A DNA stretch of 64,000 bases from NCBI GenBank assembly GCA_031308135.1, contig JAHLJT010009436.1, forward strand, positions 162,186,268 through 162,250,267, in the 5' to 3' direction. Shown here piece by piece: positions 57,802-64,000 of the stretch. The position numbers and the translations under genes are program-made. The notes beneath the pieces were generated by a model. That model did not search any database and was not told the DNA's origin. It saw only the letters and a list, made by a program, of their open reading frames with translations. This DNA comes from Acheta domesticus. Lineage: Eukaryota; Arthropoda; Insecta; Orthoptera; Gryllidae. Position 1 is the stretch's first letter, and each line of letters begins with the position of its first letter.

Positions 57802-60800
57802 TCATTGTTTTATTTTGGTTGCCTTCATTATTTCTAACAATATTTTATTCTGTGACATGATTATTTCATGTTGCTCCCGCATCATACTTCTCCACTCCCT
57901 TCTTCTACTCATTTCCTCCTCGTGGAGTTCTCGATTCCTCTGCATTTCTGCAGCGTGCAGTTCTGCACGCCTTGCTTCCTCCTTTCGCCTCCACTCATTC
58001 TGGGAAATATACGTCGCCTTCCTAAGGTCGAATTGCTGAAAAAAAATGTAAATTATTTATTAATATTGTGAATATTGACAAAATAAAACATTTGTTTTCT
58101 ATTATTTACAAAAATCCATTTCACAACTCTTGACATCTGTTTAAGCTCTCAAAAAATAAAGCTTCAAGCTTAAAAATAACACTACAATAATATAGATAAC
58201 ATTGTTTTTCAATAACTGCACGTCTGGAGCGGTCATTCTATTAATTTTTCAAATAAAGTTTTGGAGACAAACAAATTATTCTAGATTGGTTTCAGAAATT
58301 CTATATAAAAACTTCAGACTCTCAATATTTGGGATGAATTGAATTCTTTTACATATCTTTATGACTGTTCTGGGAACTCTCCAGATGAGAAATAATGCAT
58401 TGTTGATTGCCAACAGATTTTCTTATTTAATTTTACTCTTGTATATTGTTTGTAATTTAAATATTTCCCCTTTGCTTTCTTTTTTTCAAATAAAGTTTAA
58501 ATTCTTGGACTGGTCAAATATCTCAATGGTAATTAGATGGTAATAGAATTAAAAAGTCATTGGACAGATGTAATCCTTTTCTCACCTCTCTGGCACTGGA
58601 TCTACTCATGCCATGGAGTCCGCTCCCTGACGGAAGTCGTTCGGGACTCTGGAAAATATTTGGAAAAAAAAGATGAAGCCACTAGCTTTAGAATAACACT
58701 GCATTATCATTTCAGAGTTGCTCCTAACTAATGCATGAATGGTAATTAGATGGTAATAGAATTAAAAAGTCATTGGAAAGATGTAATCCTTTTCTCACCT
58801 TTCTGGCACTGGATCCACTCATGCCAAGGAGTCCGCTCCCTGACGGAAGGGGTTCGGGACTCTGGAAAATATTTGGAAAAAAAAGATGAAGCCACTAGCT
58901 TTAGAATAACACTGCATTATCATTTCAGAGTTGCTCCTAACTAATGCATGAATGGTAATTAGATGGTAATAGAATTAAAAAGTCATTGGAAAGATGTAAT
59001 CCTTTTCTCACCTTTCTGGCACTGGATCCACTCATGCCAAGGAGTCCGCTCCCTGACGGAAGGGGTTCGGGACTCTGGAAAATATTTGGAAAAAAAAGAT
59101 GAAGCCACTAGCTTTAGAATAACACTGCATTATCATTTCAGAGTTGCTCCTAACTAATGCATGAATGGTAATTAGATGGTAATAGAATTAAAAAGTCATT
59201 GGAAAGATGTAATCCTTTTCTCACCTTTCTGGCACTGGATCCACTCATGCCAAGGAGTCCGCTCCCTGACGGAAGGGGTTCGGGACTCTGGAAAATATTT
59301 GGAAAAAAAAGATGAAGCCACTAGCTTTAGAATAACACTGCATTATCATTTCAGAGTTGCTCCTAACTAATGCATGAATGGTAATTAGATGGTAATAGAA
59401 TTAAAAAGTCATTGGAAAGATGTAATCCTTTTCTCACCTTTCTGGCACTGGATCCACTCATGCCAAGGAGTCCGCTCCCTGACGGAAGGGGTTCGGGACT
59501 CTGGAAAATATTTGGAAAAAAAAGATGAAGCCACTAACTTTAGAATAACACTGCATTATCATTTCAGAGTTGCTCCTAACTAATGCATGAATGGTAATTA
59601 GATGGTAATAGAATTAAAAAGTCATTGGAAAGATGTAATCCTTTTCTCAACTCTCTGGCACTGGATCCACTCATGCCAAGGAGTCCGCTCCCTGACGGAA
59701 GGGGTTCGGGACTCTGGAAAATATTTGGAAAAAAAAAGATGAAGCCACTAGCTTTAGAATAACACTGCATTATCATTTCAGAGTTGCTCCTAACTAATGC
59801 ATGAATGGTAATTAGATGGTAATAGAATTAAAAAGTCATTGGACAGATGTAATCCTTTTCTCACCTTTCTGGCATTGGACCTCCACGTGCCCTGGAGCCT
59901 GCTACCTGACGGAAGGGGTTTGGGACTCTGGAAAATATTTGGAAAAAAAAGATTAAGCCACTAGCTTTAGAATAACATTATTTGATGCCATATGTTTCTA
60001 AACAACTGGAAAGCACAGCATTTCACTTTTATATTTTCACTGTTTTTTTCCCCCACAGCACTTTCAATTGCACACAGGTACAGAACTATTTGAGCCGGTT
60101 ATTATATAATATTTCATGCATTATAGTGAAATATTATTCATTTGTGCCTTCAAGAAATTTCTACTTTAGAAAATATACTGAGCAAGAAAATTAATGGCAA
60201 TATGGTATCACAATATTCTAGCAATAGTCTGCAAGAATCCTACTATTAATTTAATATCGGCATCAAAACTGTAAACTATAAACTAACCAAAGGACTTAAG
60301 AATTTTGGTTATAATTTACAGATTGGGACATTAATCCAGCAGCAACTTTGAATTCACTGGGTCTTGCACAGATTTAGCAATTCACCAAATAGCAATATAC
60401 ATGTTCCTCCTTATATAACCAAGAACTAACTTACAATGGTACACGAGTTGCCATCCTGCAGCAACACAGTATCCTGGTCAACCTATGAAAACCAGAGACA
60501 ATTTATTTTTAATTATTTACTTTTTTACATATAAGTTTGGCTTGGTTATCTCAGAACGAAAGATACTTACGTCGCAATCATACTCGTTTGTCCCGTCCAC
60601 GAATTCCAGTGGTAGCAGGTTCAAAATCTCCAGGGCTTCCTGAGATGGTGGTGGGGGCATTGGGCCACCACCGGTTTTTCGTCTCTCCCTCCTATGATCC
60701 CCTATCTCCTTCTTGCTTTTACTCTTCATGGACCTCCATTGGATCATTATTTGTTTTAGATCTCGAGGTCTATCATTGTAAGTATTGAATCTGAACAAAT

Positions 60801-61132
60801 GAAAAATATAAAAATTTATGAAGGACTATAGAAGACATCGAAGCAAATACACATTGCACTTCTGTAACATACTTCTCCACAATGTCTTTCCAAGCCTGTG
60901 ACTTGGCTTTATTTATCGAAGTGGAATTTTCTTTCCTGTTGAGCAGGTCCGCGAACTGGGATATGACCTCCGTAAGCAGCTCCTGGAGCAGAATCGATCA
61001 TGTTAAATACTTACGGCACACGAAATAGGTTATTACTGAAAACACGTGTGTGTGTATATATATTTATGTACAATATCTACGTACCTTCTCCGCTTTTTCC
61101 CAATTTTCACTCCTCTTGCGAGTCTGCTCCAT
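57802..61132 (-). CDS. Harbinger Myb/SANT-like DNA-binding protein, intact multi-exon gene
   Basis: Partner protein of Harbinger elements, expected to bind DNA and help the transposase reach the nucleus and the element ends. Exons on the minus strand: 61132-61085 (MEQTRKRSENWEKAEK), 60982-60873 (ELLTEVISQFADLLNRKEN ... AWKDIV), 60790-60571 (FNTYNDRPRDLKQIMIQWRS, KTGGGPMPPPPSQEALEIL), 60482-60435 (VDQDTVLLQDGNSCTI), up to seven 63-bp mini-exons (59927-58586), and 58035-57802 (QFDLRKATYISQNEWRRKEE, then a charged coiled-coil, stop TGA). Donors GTACGT, GTATGT, GTAAGT, GTAAGT and phases (0, 2, 0, 0) all agree. The first three exons form the SANT/trihelix domain. The length is 219 residues plus 21 per mini-exon used. 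No stop or frameshift, unlike the transposase. Confidence 0.8.
58514..59990 (-). repeat. 213-bp tandem array of in-frame mini-exons
   Basis: Seven tandem units with a 213-bp period lie inside the Myb-like gene. On the minus strand each has acceptor ccaaatattttccag, a 63-bp exon and (except unit 6) donor GTGAGA. Mini-exons: 58586-58648, 58799-58861, 59012-59074, 59225-59287, 59438-59500, 59651-59713, 59865-59927. Each encodes 21 residues in phase 0, beginning SPEPLPSGSG and ending SSARK (or SSARE) in inner units. The outer units differ: SPERLPSGSGLHG in the first, SPKPLPSGSRLQG in the last. No unit has a stop. Units 2-4 are essentially identical and edge units are diverged, the pattern left by unequal exchange. 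Confidence 0.9.
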
Positions 61133-61434
61133 GTCGACCACGTGCGTAAAAATAAGGCGGCAACAACAACAACACAACAGTCCTCACGAAACACTGCAAT
61201 CGACTGCGATACTGCCGGATACTGCGGACGGCGGAAACGGGTCCAAGCGAGATACTTTCTCCTTACTCAAAGCTTAAACAAGGGTAGACTATGAGTAGCG
61301 GTTGCCATGGTAACTACGCAGCCCTTACTCCAAGCTTACGCTACTCCAAGCTTACGCAATGTTTATTAGTAAAGATTTGGGCTACTTCAAGCTTACTCTA
61401 GAAGTAAATTTTACTCAACGTTTATTAGTAAGGC

Positions 61435-62560
61435 GGTTGATCTTTAAAATCATCGGTGGTTTTTAATCGACCTTTTATTTTCATCGATGTTTTAATTTTG
61501 AACATCGATAATTGCTGACATCGATGTTTTGTTATCTATGTCTCAACACTAATTGGCACCAGCAATGTAATTCCGATTTAAGAGAGAGATTTAGAAGAAG
61601 AAATTTCAGTCACGAAATCTGGGAAAGATGAGAAGGCCCGTCGGACGGAGTTCTACGAACAGAGCCTCGAATGCGCTTCCCGGAACAGAAATGCTAAGTT
61701 TAGCGGCGCGGAGGGGAGGGGAACGTCCGCATCTCGGCTCCCAGGCCGCCTCGCCGCCTGCCCACCCACTTCGGCCGCGCCGGGCGTGCAAACACTTGCC
61801 CACTGGCCCACACCCTTGTCTCAACGTACTTCGTCACGCCCCCCCCCCGCCACGGCGGTCACCTGTCCTTCCTCAGAGGACTCGCCAACCTCGCCACCCC
61901 TGCTCTCCGAGACGGCCCCGTCTCCGCTCACCCGCCATCCGCAGTGCCCGCCCGACCCTGCTGTCTCCGCCGCCCCCACCACCCTCGCCACCCCTGCCGC
62001 CCCCCGGCCCCCTCCGCCCCGCCAGCCCCCCCCGCCTCCGCGATCTCCCCACTGTTCACAGCCCGTCTTCGTCAACCCACCACCTCCGGCGCTCGACTAT
62101 GCTTGCTGTCCCCGCCGCCCCCGCCGCCCCCGTCGCCCCCGCCAGCCCCGCCGCCTCCCGCGTTGCCCCCGTTGTTCACCCGCCGCCTCCCCAGCTCACC
62201 ATTCTCGGCGTCCGACCGTCCCTCCTGCCTCCACCGACCCCGCTGCCCCCGTCGCCCTCTCTTCCAACGCCGCCCAGGCTCGGCGGTCCCCATCCGTCCT
62301 CACAGGACTCGCAAACCCTGTCACCCCTGCTCTCCCAGACGCCCCCGCCGTTCAACCCCGTCCCCGGCGACCCGCCGTCCCCGCCTCCCGCCCACCCCTT
62401 CTGCCCCTGGCGCCTCCGCCGCCCTCGCCGCCGCCGCAGAGCGCTCGCCCGCCCGCGTTAATGCAATTAGACGTGTTTGCGCGCGCCCGTGTACACCGCG
62501 CGATTATCTGGAGGTGCGAGAGACAGCTAATGTTCGCGCTATGGAGTGCTGTTGACACGG
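61435..62560 (+). other. GC-rich proline-coding stretch ending in a splice donor
   Basis: From about 61625 to 62560 the sequence is C-rich. It contains two diverged copies of a segment with tcctcagaggactcgcc / tcctcacaggactcgca and CCCCGCCGCCCCC runs. A 320-codon plus-strand frame (61786-62748) is mostly Pro/Ala/Ser and may be open only by composition. A candidate last coding piece, MQLDVFARARVHRAIIW to SAVDT, ends at a good donor (acg|GTAAGC at 62561). It may be a promoter/first exon or a GC-rich minisatellite. Confidence 0.35.
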
Positions 62561-64000
62561 TAAGCCGCCTCCCGCCGCCAGCGCCATCTCCGCGCGCTCC
62601 GCTCTTCCTCGTGGAGTCCCCGCTCCGTCCAAGAAGACGGAGCCTGCAGGCGGCTGCGAAGGCCTCGACATTCGCATTTGCGTTTGAGACCCTCTTGAAG
62701 AGGGGGTGCTTGTCTGCTATTCTGATGGCATGCGGTGCATACCGATAAATCTATCAATTAAGGAATTATTTGATTTGATTGATTTTCTTGAAAAAACAGT
62801 AGAAACTGTACGTTATGTATCGAGTGAGTACAAGTAAAGGACGCCAAATAGTAACAAAAAAAAGCCTGCAGCACCAAAACTTCTATTGAACAAAACCACA
62901 CAAAGTACAATGAACACGTGCTCATCAACAGCTCTCGTATAACACTTCAATGAATTAAATATTTTAACAAATGCAGTCTTTTAGAATATTTCAATGTCAT
63001 AGTATACTATACGGGGTTACCAGAAGCTCCCGTTACAAAAAAATACCACAACTTCTGCGTTGCCAGACAAGAAGAATGGCAAGTCCAGTTTTTCTGAAAA
63101 AAAAATTTTTCTTTGAGAAAATTGAGTTTAAAAACCACTTCCGGGGCGCGAAATTCAAACCGGCCGCAACGACACTGCAGACAGAGGCGTCACCTTCTGC
63201 GCGGAGCATTTCCTCGTATCTCCGCGTAAACGGTGAAACAGTCGAGTAATATTCTGGAAAGCATCGCGTTACTTACACTAGAATACTTAATAGTATCAAG
63301 TATTTGCAGATTCTATTCAATAAATATTTTAAATGTACGTACATAATATCGAGTTTTGTTAAAAATGATAGCCACGGTATATGGCGGCGTAAACATAAAT
63401 GATGAACACAATCCAACATTTATTTTTTTAGCACATATTAATATGAACTAGTGCCTTGGGTTTAAGATTGCCACGTAAATCATAGTCTCGTGTAGATTAT
63501 TCTAAATATCGTGATACACTATGAAGCATTTAGGAGATAAAATAGATTAGATAGATTCGTTAATGAAAATACTGAGTTTATTGATTATATTTGGAATTTG
63601 AATTCATTCTCCCGGCTGAAATTTTCTGAATTCTCAAACTAACAATAGCCGGCTTTAAACTTCTTAATAAACAACTGCACGGTTTATCTAATATGTAACC
63701 CTAAATGATGGAAATCAGTATTTCCCCCCCTCAAAAATATTGCCGAAATAAAAGTATCTGTTTGTGCCGTAAAGGTCTATGAACTTCCTTAATACCAGTA
63801 CCAAGTAATATGTGGTACAGTAAGAGCACTTCCTGCTGCCGGAGCGAAAGCGTTCCAAAATAACTGCTATTGTAAAATATGCTAAACTGTTGTACGTGGA
63901 ACATCGAAGTTAGGGCAAACGACCTCGACTACCCATTTCTCGAAGTTGAGTGATCATTCTACCCGCCGCTTTGCTTTTACAGATGCAAGATCAGAGCATG
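62561..64000 (+). other. Right edge: no gene seen
   Basis: The sequence is GC-rich until about 62700, then AT-rich. Short frames such as 62971-63249 have no recognisable domain, and no known repeat was identified. Confidence 0.45.

Larger units (their letters stand above)
55889..61434. mobile_element. PIF/Harbinger element with two convergent genes
   Basis: Inferred body about 5.5 kb. The inverted termini are GCCTTACTAATA (55889-55900) and TATTAGTAAGGC (61423-61434). The subterminal motif actaataaacg(c/t)tgagtaa occurs at about 55988 and inverted at about 61405-61428, with a further copy near 61360. Inside are a Harbinger transposase (plus) and a Myb/SANT-like protein (minus), the two-gene set expected for this superfamily. 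The exact target duplication (TWA expected) is ambiguous because the ends overlap TTA/TAA. Confidence 0.8.

Noticed and set aside
58537..59583. Five near-identical 64-codon plus-strand ORFs
   Set aside because: They are antisense to the mini-exon array. The splice signals and phase-0 frame are on the minus strand, and each plus-strand frame is just a product of the 213-bp period.
58514..59990. CRISPR-like regular repeat
   Set aside because: The period is 213 bp with no repeat/spacer alternation, and the context is a eukaryotic transposon gene.

Overview
The window looks like nuclear DNA from a repeat-rich insect. Introns and intergenic DNA are AT-rich, coding exons have GT-AG splice sites, and one host gene has exons of extreme GC content. 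Most recognisable coding sequence belongs to transposable elements of classes common in arthropods: piggyBac, mariner, Tc1, hAT, PIF/Harbinger, a Mutator-like element, LINE fragments and a tRNA-derived SINE. The species cannot be named from the sequence alone.

Layout. (1) 637-25926, plus strand: the 3' part of an ankyrin-repeat gene. Five GC-rich exons are joined by phase-0 introns, and the last exon carries a long Ala/Ser/Pro-rich tail and the stop codon. Exons 2 and 3 each hold an apparent one-base indel. Its introns hold three copies of an undescribed interspersed repeat (one broken by a SINE), a small hAT element with an exact 8-bp target duplication, foldback elements, a LINE fragment between 400-bp inverted arms, two TTAA-flanked piggyBac-family elements (one 2.7 kb, with a transposase pseudogene), and a 173-bp foldback element ending about 40 bp before the last exon. 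(2) 27787-28215: mariner transposase remnant. (3) 30265-30600: orphan CpG island with a CRE. (4) 34094-36342: complete 2.2-kb non-autonomous hAT-type element carrying a purine-rich satellite. (5) 39986-45947, minus strand: Mutator-like (MULE) transposase fused to a DnaQ-like exonuclease, broken inside the exonuclease by a 2.3-kb repeat insertion. (6) 47-55 kb: foldback element, microsatellites, a Tc1 remnant and large copies of a complex repeat (family B). (7) 55889-61434: a PIF/Harbinger element with convergent transposase (plus) and Myb/SANT-like DNA-binding protein (minus) genes. (8) 61.6-62.6 kb: GC-rich, proline-coding stretch of unclear status.

Most interesting: inside the Harbinger Myb-like gene there is a 213-bp tandem array in which every unit carries a 63-bp, in-frame, phase-0 mini-exon with its own splice acceptor. 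Six of seven units also keep a splice donor. This could encode a protein with a variable number of 21-residue repeats. The Myb-like gene is open through all its inferred exons. The transposase beside it is disrupted only by one-base indels and keeps its DDE residues.

Transposable-element genes fall into families by motif and architecture. All splice sites are inferred by eye from GT/AG context, reading phase and protein-family expectations. No database search was possible.
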